Below, piece after piece: positions 57,359-64,000 of a DNA stretch of 64,000 nt. Source of the DNA: Candidatus Tumulicola scandinaviensis. GTDB taxonomy: Bacteria; Vulcanimicrobiota; Vulcanimicrobiia; Vulcanimicrobiales; Vulcanimicrobiaceae. The notes beneath the pieces were generated by a model, which worked only from the letters and a program-made list of their open reading frames with translations, did not search any database and was not told the DNA's origin. The stretch spans positions 29,455 through 93,454 of the forward strand of contig PLLA01000091.1 of assembly GCA_003140835.1 (NCBI GenBank), written 5' to 3'. The first letter of the stretch is position 1, and each line of letters begins with the position of its first letter. The translations under genes were made by a program, and so were the position numbers.

Positions 57359-58398
57359 AACGGGCATCGTCCGGGGTCGTGACGGCGCCCGCGCTCGATG
57401 GCGACCCGCTGGTGGAAGTAACCCGCGGCGACATCACTGAGTCGGTGCACCGCGTTGCGGCCTGCGCCGTGGATCGTCGCGGCGACGTCGTTTTTGCGAT
57501 GGGCGCGATCGACGTACCGGTCTATCTGCGCTCGACCGCCAAGCCGTTTATCGCCGCGGCGGCCGTCCGCGAAGGCGTGGTCGAGCGCTTCGGGTTCGAG
57601 CCGCGCGAAGTCGCGCTGATGGCCGCATCGCATAACGGGGAACCGTTTCACGTGGCGGCCGTGCGCTCGATGCTGCGCAAGATCGGATTGCCCGAAACGG
57701 CGCTCGCCTGCGGAGCTCATCCGCCGTACGACCCAGCATCGGCCGAGGCCCTCGCGCGCGAAGGCGTGGACTTTTCGCCGATTCACAACAACTGCTCCGG
57801 CAAGCATGCCGGGATTCTCGCGCTGTGCACGGTGCTCGGCGCGGACGCCGCCGGCTACCGCGAGCCGAACAACCCCGCGCAGCAGCGCATTCTCGGGCTG
57901 TGCGCGCGTGCGTGCGGGCAATCCGTGGAGGAGCTTCCGCTCGGGATCGACGGCTGCGGCATTCCGGTCTTCGCGACCCCGTTGCGCAACGCCGCGCGTG
58001 CATTCGCACGCTTTGGGGCCCTCGACGGCTTCGACGCGCGCGACGCCGCCGCGCTGCAGGTCGTACGCGATGCCATGATCGCCTACCCGCAATACGTGGC
58101 CGGAACCGGTGAGTTCGACACGGCGCTGATGCGCGCCGGCGCCGGGCGCATCGCGGCGAAATCGGGCGCGGAAGGCGTGCACGGCCTCGCCGACATCGCC
58201 GGCGGAACCGGACTGGCACTCAAGGTGATCGACGGCGCGGCGCGCGCGTGCGCGCCGGCGACGATGGCGCTCGTGCGGCGGTTACAGTTGCTCGACACCG
58301 CGGCGTTGGAGGAGTTGGAGCGGTTCGCGCACGTACCGCTACATAACCGCGCCGGCCGCCTCGTCGGCTCGATCCGCTCTATTTTTTTGCCATCCTGA
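57355..58398 (+). CDS. L-asparaginase II family (AsnA type)
   Basis: The 347-residue cytoplasmic protein matches the thermolabile asparaginase/AsnA family: PLVEVTRGDITESVHRVAAC, LRSTAKPFIAAAAVREG, MAASHNGEPFHV, NNCSGKHAGILALC, GIDGCGIPVFATPL and GTGEFDTALM. It converts asparagine to aspartate and ammonia. It starts at GTG 57355, overlapping the S51 gene (GTGA). Its stop codon lies inside a REP-like repeat (58391-58428), so the last residues LPS are partly encoded by the repeat. Its place at the end of the receptor/peptidase unit suggests it uses amino acids released from imported peptides. Confidence 0.9.
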   Translation: MKRASSGVVTAPALDGDPLVEVTRGDITESVHRVAACAVDRRGDVVFAMGAIDVPVYLRSTAKPFIAAAAVREGVVERFGFEPREVALMAASHNGEPFHVAAVRSMLRKIGLPETALACGAHPPYDPASAEALAREGVDFSPIHNNCSGKHAGILALCTVLGADAAGYREPNNPAQQRILGLCARACGQSVEELPLGIDGCGIPVFATPLRNAARAFARFGALDGFDARDAAALQVVRDAMIAYPQYVAGTGEFDTALMRAGAGRIAAKSGAEGVHGLADIAGGTGLALKVIDGAARACAPATMALVRRLQLLDTAALEELERFAHVPLHNRAGRLVGSIRSIFLPS

Positions 58399-58428
58399 GC
58401 AGAGGCGCGCGACGCCGAAGTCGAAGGG
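58391..58428 (-). repeat. Dispersed REP-like repeat, copy 4 (inverted)
   Basis: The repeat reads CATCCTGAGCAGAGGCGCGC...GCCGAAGTCGAAGGG, the reverse orientation of the copies at 26892, 31201 and 44527. Its CCTGA supplies the stop codon of the asparaginase gene. Confidence 0.65.
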
Positions 58429-58434
58429 CCCGCC

Positions 58435-58890
58435 GTGTCCGTCTCATACGATTTGCTCGAGCGCCAAGTTCGCGAACTGCTCGCCGGAGAAACCAATGCG
58501 ATTGCCAACGCGGCCAACTTTTCCGCGTTCGTGTATCACGAACTGCCCGACGTGAACTGGGCCGGCGTGTATTTTTTGGAAGACTCGGGCGAGCTGGTAC
58601 TCGGACCGTTCGGCGGCAAGCCGGCGTGCACGCGCTTGGCGCCAGGCCGCGGCGTCTGCGGCGCGGCCGTCACGGGCGCACGCACCGTCGTCGTCGACGA
58701 CGTCAAAGCGTTCGCCGATCACATCGTCTGCGACTCGGCCTCGCGGTCCGAGATCGTCGTGCCGCTATCGAGCGGGAAGGGCCTCATCGGCGTGTTCGAC
58801 GTCGACAGCCCGCGCGTGGCACGCTTTACCGACGCCGACCGCATCGGAATCGAAGCCCTCGTGCGCGTCTTTGCCGAATCGATCGCCTAG
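58435..58890 (+). CDS. msrC: Free methionine-(R)-sulfoxide reductase (GAF domain)
   Basis: The 151-residue protein is a GAF domain of the fRMsr type: DVNWAGVYFLEDSGELVLGP, GKPACTRLAPGRGVCGAAV, then AFADHIVCDSASRSEIVVPL. The three catalytic cysteines C65, C75 and C99 have the spacing of ten and 24 residues seen in characterised enzymes. It reduces free methionine sulfoxide. The start codon is GTG. Together with msrB at 62234 the window encodes two methionine-repair activities, plus a hydroquinone reductase and a dioxygenase, giving an oxidative-damage theme. Confidence 0.92.
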   Translation: MSVSYDLLERQVRELLAGETNAIANAANFSAFVYHELPDVNWAGVYFLEDSGELVLGPFGGKPACTRLAPGRGVCGAAVTGARTVVVDDVKAFADHIVCDSASRSEIVVPLSSGKGLIGVFDVDSPRVARFTDADRIGIEALVRVFAESIA

Positions 58891-58891
58891 C

Positions 58892-60025
58892 ATGCGGCGT
58901 AACGACTCATTCGGTATCACGCGGAAACGCTTTCTGGCAGCCGGACTGAGTGCGGCTGCGATCTTGCCGGCACGAACGCTCGCTCAGCCCGCCTCGCTCC
59001 AGCGCGCTCCGGCGCGGCTCGTTCCCGTTAAGCTCGACGCCGGTCGAGTGATTCGCATCGTGGTCGGCCTGCGCCCGTACCGGCGAACCGGGTTCGTGCT
59101 GCGCGCCGATCATCTCGGCGATAAGCTGCTGGTGCACAACTACGGTCACGGCGGCGGCGGCTTCAGCCTCTCCTGGGGCTGCGCCGCGATGGCGGCCGAC
59201 CTGGTCGCCGATCGCTCGCCACAGCGAGCGGCGGTGCTCGGATGCGGCGTGATCGGACTGACGACCGCGCGCACGCTGCAAGACCGCGGCTGGACGGTCA
59301 CCATTTACGCGGCGCACACGCCGCCCGACACGACGTCGAACATCGCCGGCGCGCAATGGACGCCGACCACCGTGTTCGCGAGCGATGCAGCCTCCACGGA
59401 ATTTCTCGAAACCTTTCGCCGCGCCTCGCAAACCGCGAATCGCGCGTTCCAATTGATGGTCGGGCCAGCCTACGGCGTTCGCTGGATCGACACGTACGCG
59501 CTCAAGCACGTCGCAAGCGACCGCGACGAGATCGACTACGCGCTGTCGGCCGGCATCGAAGATCTCTACGCCGACGTGGAAACGATCGCGCCGTCTTCGA
59601 CCCCGTTTGCGACCCCGCTCGTCCGCCGGTTTACAACCATGCAGATCGCACCCAACACGTTTCTCCCAGCCGTCGAGCGCGATTTCTTCGTTCGAGGCGG
59701 GCGGATCGTGGTTCGAACGTTCACCGATGCAGCCGCGATCGCATCGCTGGACGAGGCCGTGGTCTTCAACTGCACCGGCCTGGGTTCGCGCACGCTGTTC
59801 GGCGACACCGAGCTGGAACCGGTGCGCGGACAGCTTTCAATTCTCGAACCGCAATCCGACGTCGACTATGCCTACGTCGCGGAGGGACTGTACATGTTTC
59901 CACGCGACGACGGCATCGTGCTCGGCGGGACGTTCCAGCACGGGAACGCGTCGCTGGCACCCGATCTCGCGACGCAGCGGCGCATCCTAGCCGAGCACGC
60001 CGCCCTCTACCGGACCAGAACCTAA
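58892..60025 (+). CDS. D-amino-acid oxidase-like flavoprotein with permuted domain order
   Basis: The 377-residue protein has a Tat-like signal (SFGITRKRFLAAGLSAAAIL). The segment that normally ends D-amino-acid oxidases, RIVVGLRPYRRTGFVLRADH and then KLLVHNYGHGGGGFSLSWGC (81-96 for the core), here comes first. The FAD-binding motif follows it: AAVLGCGVIGLTTARTLQDR (114-133). The chain then runs through the usual substrate domain and ends shortly after YMFPRDDGIVLGGTFQHGNA. So the C-terminal strand-helix unit has moved to the N-terminus. It likely oxidises D-amino acids outside the cytoplasm. It starts one base after the fRMsr stop. Confidence 0.85.
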   Translation: MRRNDSFGITRKRFLAAGLSAAAILPARTLAQPASLQRAPARLVPVKLDAGRVIRIVVGLRPYRRTGFVLRADHLGDKLLVHNYGHGGGGFSLSWGCAAMAADLVADRSPQRAAVLGCGVIGLTTARTLQDRGWTVTIYAAHTPPDTTSNIAGAQWTPTTVFASDAASTEFLETFRRASQTANRAFQLMVGPAYGVRWIDTYALKHVASDRDEIDYALSAGIEDLYADVETIAPSSTPFATPLVRRFTTMQIAPNTFLPAVERDFFVRGGRIVVRTFTDAAAIASLDEAVVFNCTGLGSRTLFGDTELEPVRGQLSILEPQSDVDYAYVAEGLYMFPRDDGIVLGGTFQHGNASLAPDLATQRRILAEHAALYRTRT

Positions 60026-60033
60026 GGCGTCGC

Positions 60034-60678
60034 CTACGGGGACGGCGGCGGCGGGCCTCCGGGCGGCGGGGGCGGGCCTCCCGGCGGAGGTACGTCGCCG
60101 GGCGGCCCACCGGGCATCCCGTGATGCTCGTCGCCTGGATGATGGTCGCTCATCGCCATTCCACCCGGCATGCGATGCGCCAGCACCATCATGAGCACGC
60201 TGCCGGCATCGTTCGTCATGTCGCCGGGAGGATGCATGGTGCCGTGCGGGTGGCCTTGGAATCCAGCCGGCATCTCGCTCTGAAGCTGCGAGTGCATCTG
60301 CGCCATGAGCTGTTGGGTTTGCGTCACGTACGAGCCGTGGGCGGCCAGAATCGCCTGCTGTTCGCCCGGCGAGAGAACGCCGTCGATTTGTTTTGCGGCC
60401 GCGGCCGGATCGGGATTGTCGGATATCACCATTTCACCGATCACGCCGGCTACGGCGGTGCGATGGCCGGGCGATAGGGCCGCCAGAATCTGGGAACGCA
60501 TCTGCTGATGCATCTGCCATTCCTTGTCGCGGAACGTCTGCATCGTCTTCATGACGGCCTGCCGCTGGGCCGGAGTCATCGCGGGCGGAGCTGCCGCAGC
60601 GGAGTCGTTGCCGTCCGCCAATGCCGTCGCCGGCATGGCGATAAGCGCTAAAGCAAGCGCGAGCCAGAGTTTCTTCAT
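60034..60678 (-). CDS. Exported Spy/CpxP-like protein with Pro/Gly-rich tail
   Basis: The 214-residue protein has a clean signal peptide (MKKLWLALALALIAMPATAL) and a helical Gln/Met/Ala-rich middle (MTPAQRQAVMKTMQTFRDKE, then ILAALSPGHRTAVAGVIGEM, LSPGEQQAILAAH). The repeated LSPG...Q or H pattern recalls LTXXQ/Spy-type periplasmic proteins. The C-terminus is rich in His, Met, Gly and Pro (SDHHPGDEHHGMPGGPP, then poly-Pro/Gly) and could bind metal. The ATG at 60678 opens the signal peptide. It is convergent with the oxidase gene. A chaperone or metal-buffer role is inference. Confidence 0.7.
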   Translation of the reverse strand: MKKLWLALALALIAMPATALADGNDSAAAAPPAMTPAQRQAVMKTMQTFRDKEWQMHQQMRSQILAALSPGHRTAVAGVIGEMVISDNPDPAAAAKQIDGVLSPGEQQAILAAHGSYVTQTQQLMAQMHSQLQSEMPAGFQGHPHGTMHPPGDMTNDAGSVLMMVLAHRMPGGMAMSDHHPGDEHHGMPGGPPGDVPPPGGPPPPPGGPPPPSP

Positions 60679-60749
60679 AGTGTCCGCATCATACACTAAT
60701 TATTCCTAAACGAGCCTGAGAAACGCTCGCTCGACCGCATTCGTTGACT

Positions 60750-61679
60750 TTATCCGAGCCGCTCCCGGCCATGCGGAGCGCCGAGGTCTTGGAGCGGTCC
60801 CACCGGTACGATTCTCGTCGGATTGATGTCGTCGTGGGTGTAATAGTAGTGCCGCTTGATGTGGTCGAAGTTCACCGTTTCGGCCACGCCGCCGATTTGA
60901 TAGAGATCGCGCAAATAGCCGTAGAGGTTCGGATAGTCGACGATGCGGCGAAGATTGCACTTGAAGTGGCCGTAGTAGACGGCATCGAAGCGGACCAGGG
61001 TTACGAAAAACCGCCAGTCGCTCTCCAGCGGCTTCGAACCGAAGAGGTAGCGCTGCGTTTCAAGCCGCTCTTCCATCGCGTCGAGCGTCTCGAACAACCG
61101 GTAGGCGGCTTTCTCGTAAGCGGCCTGACTGGTCGCAAACCCCGCCCGATAGACGCCGTTGTTGACGGTCTCGTAGAGCACGCCGTTGAGCGCGTCGATG
61201 TCGCCACGCCGTTGGGCTGGGTACAGATCGAGACCGGCATCGCCGAACGCGTCGAACTCGCACTCGAACATGCGCATGACGTCGTCGTCGGAATTACTAA
61301 CGATGCGCCGCCGCTGCGTGTCCCACAGCACCGGAACGGTGACCCGTTCGCGATAGGCCGGATCGGTTGCAAAATACGCCTCGCTCAGAAAAGCCCAACC
61401 GTTGATCGGATCCGGCTGGGGAAACTGCCAGCCGCGCTCGTCGCGAACCGGATCGACGATCGTCATGCCGATCGCGCTCTCGAGCCGTTTGAGCTTGCGG
61501 ACGATGATGGTGCGGTGCGCCCAAGGACATGCCGGCGAGACGTACAGATGGTAGCGCCCGGCGGCGGCAGGGTACTCCGAACTTCCGTCCGCGCGCACCC
61601 AGTTCCGAAAAGCATCCTCCTGACGGACGAAATCACCGGACTGGGACTGCTCGCTCGGAAACTGCGCCTTCACCGTCAT
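60750..61679 (-). CDS. Glutathionyl-hydroquinone reductase (GST family, YqjG/ECM4 type)
   Basis: The 309-residue protein begins its thioredoxin-like domain with GRYHLYVSPACPWAHRTIIV; C51 of CPWAHR is the catalytic residue. Family features follow: TVPVLWDTQRRRIVSNSDDD, the TVNNGVYRAGFATSQAAYEK segment and FGSKPLESDWRFFVTLVRFD. These enzymes reduce glutathionyl-hydroquinones. The presence of this enzyme implies glutathione or a similar thiol in the host, or use with another thiol. The start at 61679 (MTVKAQF) is preferred over 61688. The gene is divergent from the lipoprotein at 61733. Confidence 0.92.
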   Translation of the reverse strand: MTVKAQFPSEQSQSGDFVRQEDAFRNWVRADGSSEYPAAAGRYHLYVSPACPWAHRTIIVRKLKRLESAIGMTIVDPVRDERGWQFPQPDPINGWAFLSEAYFATDPAYRERVTVPVLWDTQRRRIVSNSDDDVMRMFECEFDAFGDAGLDLYPAQRRGDIDALNGVLYETVNNGVYRAGFATSQAAYEKAAYRLFETLDAMEERLETQRYLFGSKPLESDWRFFVTLVRFDAVYYGHFKCNLRRIVDYPNLYGYLRDLYQIGGVAETVNFDHIKRHYYYTHDDINPTRIVPVGPLQDLGAPHGRERLG

Positions 61680-61732
61680 GCCCCGCATAACCCAAAATGG
61701 GCGGCGGCGTTTTCCGAAGAAGACGGATCGGT

Positions 61733-62230
61733 ATGAAGCTCGCCACCGGCCACCTTTTCGTCACGTTGCCGCTGGCTGCAGCGGTCGCCGCTTGCACGGC
61801 GCACAAGACGACGATCCAGACGCGCGACGGAACGGCCACGGTGACCACCACCAACGACGACAAGAACGTCAGCGTGCAAAGCAACGAAGGCACCATGGCG
61901 ATCGGACAAGGCGTGGATGCCGCCAAGCTCGGCGTTCCCGTTTATCCTGGAGCTCAGACGGGTCAGCCCGCGAGCATCACGACCACCAGCGGCAACGGAA
62001 CCACCGTCATCGCCAGCTTTACGACCGCGGACGCCTTCGAGAAAGTCTACGCTTACTACAAGCAACGGCTGCCTGCCGGCGCGGAGCGAATGAATGTGAA
62101 CAGCCCGAACGGCTCGGTCGCGTCATTTCAGGCCGGCGTTCAAACCGCCCCGAACGCGGTAACCGTGCAAATCTCTTCCGACAAACCGAACGTCACCAGC
62201 ATCCTGATCACGCACACGACGCGCAATTGA
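61733..62230 (+). CDS. Hypothetical lipoprotein
   Basis: The 165-residue protein has a lipobox (LAAAVAACTAHK), a Thr-rich beta stretch (TTIQTRDGTATVTTTNDDKN), then LGVPVYPGAQTGQPASITTT and FTTADAFEKVYAYYKQRLPA, and ends with strands (NAVTVQISSDKPNVTSILIT). The VPVYPGA ... F.T.D....V..YYK..LP pattern is that of small envelope proteins of unknown function. The start ATG 61733 opens the signal. The gene is convergent with msrB, three bases away. Confidence 0.75.
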   Translation: MKLATGHLFVTLPLAAAVAACTAHKTTIQTRDGTATVTTTNDDKNVSVQSNEGTMAIGQGVDAAKLGVPVYPGAQTGQPASITTTSGNGTTVIASFTTADAFEKVYAYYKQRLPAGAERMNVNSPNGSVASFQAGVQTAPNAVTVQISSDKPNVTSILITHTTRN

Positions 62231-62233
62231 CGC

Positions 62234-62650
62234 TTACGCACTCTCCGACGGCTTGAAATCGAGCGACCGCGAGTTGATGCAAAAGCGCGTGCCATCCGGG
62301 CCGGGGCCGTCGTCGAAGACGTGGCCGAGATGCGAGTCGCAGCGCTTGCAGCGTACTTCGGTGCGATGCATGCCGAAGGCATGATCGTCGAGGAGGCGCA
62401 CGTTCTGCTGCTGCTCGGGGCGGGTGAAACTCGGCCAGCCGCAATGCGATTCGAACTTTGCATCCGACGTGAAAAGCTCGCTGCCGCAGGCGCCGCAGAC
62501 GTAGGTGCCGTCGTCGCGAACGTTGAGCAGGCTGCCGGTGAACGGCGCTTCGGTGCCGGCTTCGCGTAGGATGTGGTACCGCTCGGGCCCGAGTTCGGTT
62601 TTCCACTGCTCTTCGGTTTTCTGAATTTCGGGGGTGACGTCGTGACGCAT
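62234..62650 (-). CDS. msrB: Peptide-methionine (R)-S-oxide reductase
   Basis: The 138-residue enzyme repairs methionine-R-sulfoxide in proteins. It has the zinc cysteines C52/C55 (YVCGACGSELF) and C101/C104 (VRCKRCDSHLGHVF), the substrate segment FESHCGWPSF and the catalytic C124 in TRFCINSRSLDF. Length and motifs are complete. There is no signal peptide, so it is cytoplasmic. It forms a functional pair with the free-methionine enzyme at 58435, although not in one operon. Confidence 0.95.
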   Translation of the reverse strand: MRHDVTPEIQKTEEQWKTELGPERYHILREAGTEAPFTGSLLNVRDDGTYVCGACGSELFTSDAKFESHCGWPSFTRPEQQQNVRLLDDHAFGMHRTEVRCKRCDSHLGHVFDDGPGPDGTRFCINSRSLDFKPSESA

Positions 62651-62700
62651 ACACCCTTAGAACGCTCGCCGAGCGCTTCCCGGATGCACTCCCCGGCGGA

Positions 62701-63468
62701 CTACCCGATGCGAATCGAGCGCATTGAGAGCGAACCAGCCTCCATGCCGTCGACGAGCGTAGCGACGCTTTCGCCCGGGCGCCGGAGGGCGGCCGCGTAG
62801 AGCAGCGGCAAATAGTGATCGGGCGTCGGAACGGCCAGCGTTCCACCGGGATGGCGCCGGTACTCGACGAGCGCCTCGCGATCCCCGGCGTTCAGCGCGG
62901 CGCGCATTACCTCGTCGAATCGTACGGCCCAATCGTAGCCGCTGCTGCCGGCGCCGAAATCGACCAGGCTCAGGTTGTGCACGACGTTACCGCTGCCGAC
63001 GATCAACACGCGCTCGTCGCGCAACGGTGACAGCGCGGCGCCCAGGTTCCAGTGAAACGCCGCCGGCTGCCGCGCGTCGATTGCCAGCTGGATCACCGGA
63101 ACCTCGGCCGCCGGCAGCAGGTGGACGAGCACCGACCACGCCCCGTGGTCGAATCCCCAGGCGGCGTCGAGGTCGACGACGACGGGCGCGGCCAGCGCCG
63201 CGACGCGCTTTGCAAGCTCCGGCGAGCCCGGCGCGGGGTAGCGCACCGCGTACAGCTCGGGAGGAAATCCGTAGAAGTCGTGAATGGTGCGAGGATTTTC
63301 GTTGGCGGTCACCGCCGCGCCGCTGCGATACCAGTGCGCCGAAACCACTACCACCCCAGCCGGTCGCTCGATGGCTTCACCGGCCGTGCGCCAGGCATCC
63401 GAATACCGATTCCGCTCGACGGCGTTCATCGGGCTGCCGTGCCCGAGGAACAAGACCGGCATCGTCAT
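62701..63468 (-). CDS. DODA-type aromatic ring-opening dioxygenase (LigB/YgiD family)
   Basis: The 255-residue protein opens with PVLFLGHGSPMNAVERNRYS, where the histidine is the first iron or zinc ligand. It continues with VVVSAHWYRSG (second His), FYGFPPELYAVRYPAPGSPE, AWGFDHGAWSVLVHLLP, SGNVVHNLSL and TPDHYLPLLYAAAL. This is the 4,5-DOPA-extradiol-dioxygenase-like family that opens catechol rings. The start at 63468 (MTMPV) follows GAGG. It is 50 bases from msrB in the same direction. The in-vivo substrate is unknown. Confidence 0.92.
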   Translation of the reverse strand: MTMPVLFLGHGSPMNAVERNRYSDAWRTAGEAIERPAGVVVVSAHWYRSGAAVTANENPRTIHDFYGFPPELYAVRYPAPGSPELAKRVAALAAPVVVDLDAAWGFDHGAWSVLVHLLPAAEVPVIQLAIDARQPAAFHWNLGAALSPLRDERVLIVGSGNVVHNLSLVDFGAGSSGYDWAVRFDEVMRAALNAGDREALVEYRRHPGGTLAVPTPDHYLPLLYAAALRRPGESVATLVDGMEAGSLSMRSIRIG

Positions 63469-63531
63469 GCACGCCTCACGCTCCCATAACCGGCGGAGGC
63501 GGCGATGCGATGCGGTCGCGAATACGGCCGC

Positions 63532-63720
63532 ATGAAGCTGCTGCTCGAGATTCTGCTGTCGCTGATCTTGCATCCGATCGCGATGATTCTCATGTGGATC
63601 AATCTGATCGCCCGCGGCGACCTCTCTACGTTCACCAAAATCGTCTGGTTCGTCGTCAGCATCATCTGGGGCTTGGGCCCAATCCTCTACGTCCTGGTGG
63701 CCGACGGCACGCTTTGGTAA
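63532..63720 (+). CDS. Small two-helix membrane protein
   Basis: The 62-residue protein reads MKLLLEILLSLILHPIAMIL, then MWINLIARGDLSTFTKIVWF and VVSIIWGLGPILYVLVADGT. It has two helices with a short loop between them; I know of no named family. ATG 63532 is chosen because the hydrophobic core starts there. The gene is divergent from the dioxygenase. Third-position GC and the clean end support it as a real gene. Confidence 0.65.
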   Translation: MKLLLEILLSLILHPIAMILMWINLIARGDLSTFTKIVWFVVSIIWGLGPILYVLVADGTLW

Positions 63721-63758
63721 CGCGTTAGGCGCGGCGCCGCCCGGGTATAACGCCTTTC

Positions 63759-64000
63759 ATGAGAGCAACGTGGAAACCGCATGAAAAACACGGCCGCCTA
63801 ACTATGCGCAGCGATCTGCCGGCGACCGTCTACGCATTTCCGAAGCAGCGAAAAGAGCCCATGACCGACGCACGTCACGTGCGTAATGCGGTCGCGCGCT
63901 TCGACCAAGTGACCGATGCTTCGGACGACGATCGCGATCTGGCCTTTGCGAACATCAAGAAGGCGGCACGGTACTACGACGTCGAGCTGAGCGAAGGGTC
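63759..64000 (+). CDS. DUF6582-like hypothetical protein (cut by window edge)
   Basis: The frame is open from ATG 63759 to the window end and reads RATWKPHEKHGRLTMRSDLP, then VYAFPKQRKEPMTDARHVRN and AVARFDQVTDASDDDRDLAF, then ANIKKAARYYDVEL. The FPKQRKEP.TDA.HVRNA.ARFDQV and AF.NIKKAA..YDVE pattern is that of a small cytoplasmic family I know as DUF6582. ATG 63804 is an alternative start but would lose the KHGRLT segment. Only the last few residues should be missing. Function is unknown. Confidence 0.75.
   Translation, partial: MRATWKPHEKHGRLTMRSDLPATVYAFPKQRKEPMTDARHVRNAVARFDQVTDASDDDRDLAFANIKKAARYYDVELSEG

Noticed and set aside
1-64000. CRISPR arrays, rRNA genes and replication origins.
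   Set aside because: No regularly spaced direct repeats, no rRNA-like segments and no DnaA-box cluster were seen when reading the window.

Overview
The window is high-GC bacterial DNA. The gene set includes a two-ABC-transporter peptide exporter, tandem beta-propeller lipoproteins, several phosphoesterase-family lipoproteins, a TonB-dependent receptor, a free-methionine-sulfoxide reductase, a GloVer-repeat protein and many DUF2249 proteins. It fits a soil or peat-type diderm lineage, and my best guess is Candidatus Eremiobacterota (WPS-2) or a neighbour. That is an inference from family content; no rRNA or other marker gene is present.

Positions 1-10.6 kb hold a redox module. It has a Crp/Fnr HTH tail, five DUF2249 domains (one fused to a Crp/Fnr-type regulator), a cytochrome b/molybdopterin fusion, a HiPIP, DUF59, IspH and a 7Fe ferredoxin. 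Remnants of a heme-copper oxidase (subunits II and I) and of a type II NADH dehydrogenase lie among these genes. Five genes, DUF59 to the last DUF2249, overlap one another and look translationally coupled.

Positions 10.7-26.9 kb are an accessory region full of debris: pieces of IS1380, IS110 and IS3 transposases, a truncated resolvase, and frameshifted lipoproteins. It also carries two tandem DUF3494 (ice-binding-fold) lipoproteins, a SpoIIE phosphatase, a GloVer-repeat lipoprotein and an XRE-NB-ARC-TPR protein. A compact ubiquitin-like conjugation operon lies at 23.6-25.5 kb: a multi-ubiquitin-type Ubl, an E2-E1 fusion and a DUF6527 protein. The region ends near the broken 5' half of a tRNA-Arg(CCU) gene at 26.1-26.2 kb.

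From 26.9 kb on, genes are dense and mostly intact. Positions 27-31 kb hold a TauE-type permease, a phosphoesterase lipoprotein and two further lipoproteins. Positions 31.7-37.4 kb hold a bacteriocin-type export locus: a C39 peptidase ABC transporter, a partner ABC transporter and an HlyD-like adaptor. Two very short genes flank it and encode double-glycine leader peptides behind near-identical hairpin-bearing upstream regions. Positions 37.5-47.3 kb are a minus-strand run of secreted or lipoprotein genes: an oligopeptide-binding protein, two beta-propeller lipoproteins, a multicopper oxidase and three phosphoesterases. Positions 47.4-58.4 kb run on the plus strand: DUF4126, a LuxR-type ATPase regulator, a TonB receptor, an S9 peptidase, a cyanophycinase-like S51 peptidase and an asparaginase. 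These suggest uptake and breakdown of aspartate-rich peptides. Positions 58.4-64 kb hold repair and detoxification genes (fRMsr, MsrB, glutathionyl-hydroquinone reductase), a D-amino-acid oxidase-like protein with permuted domain order, and a DODA-type dioxygenase.
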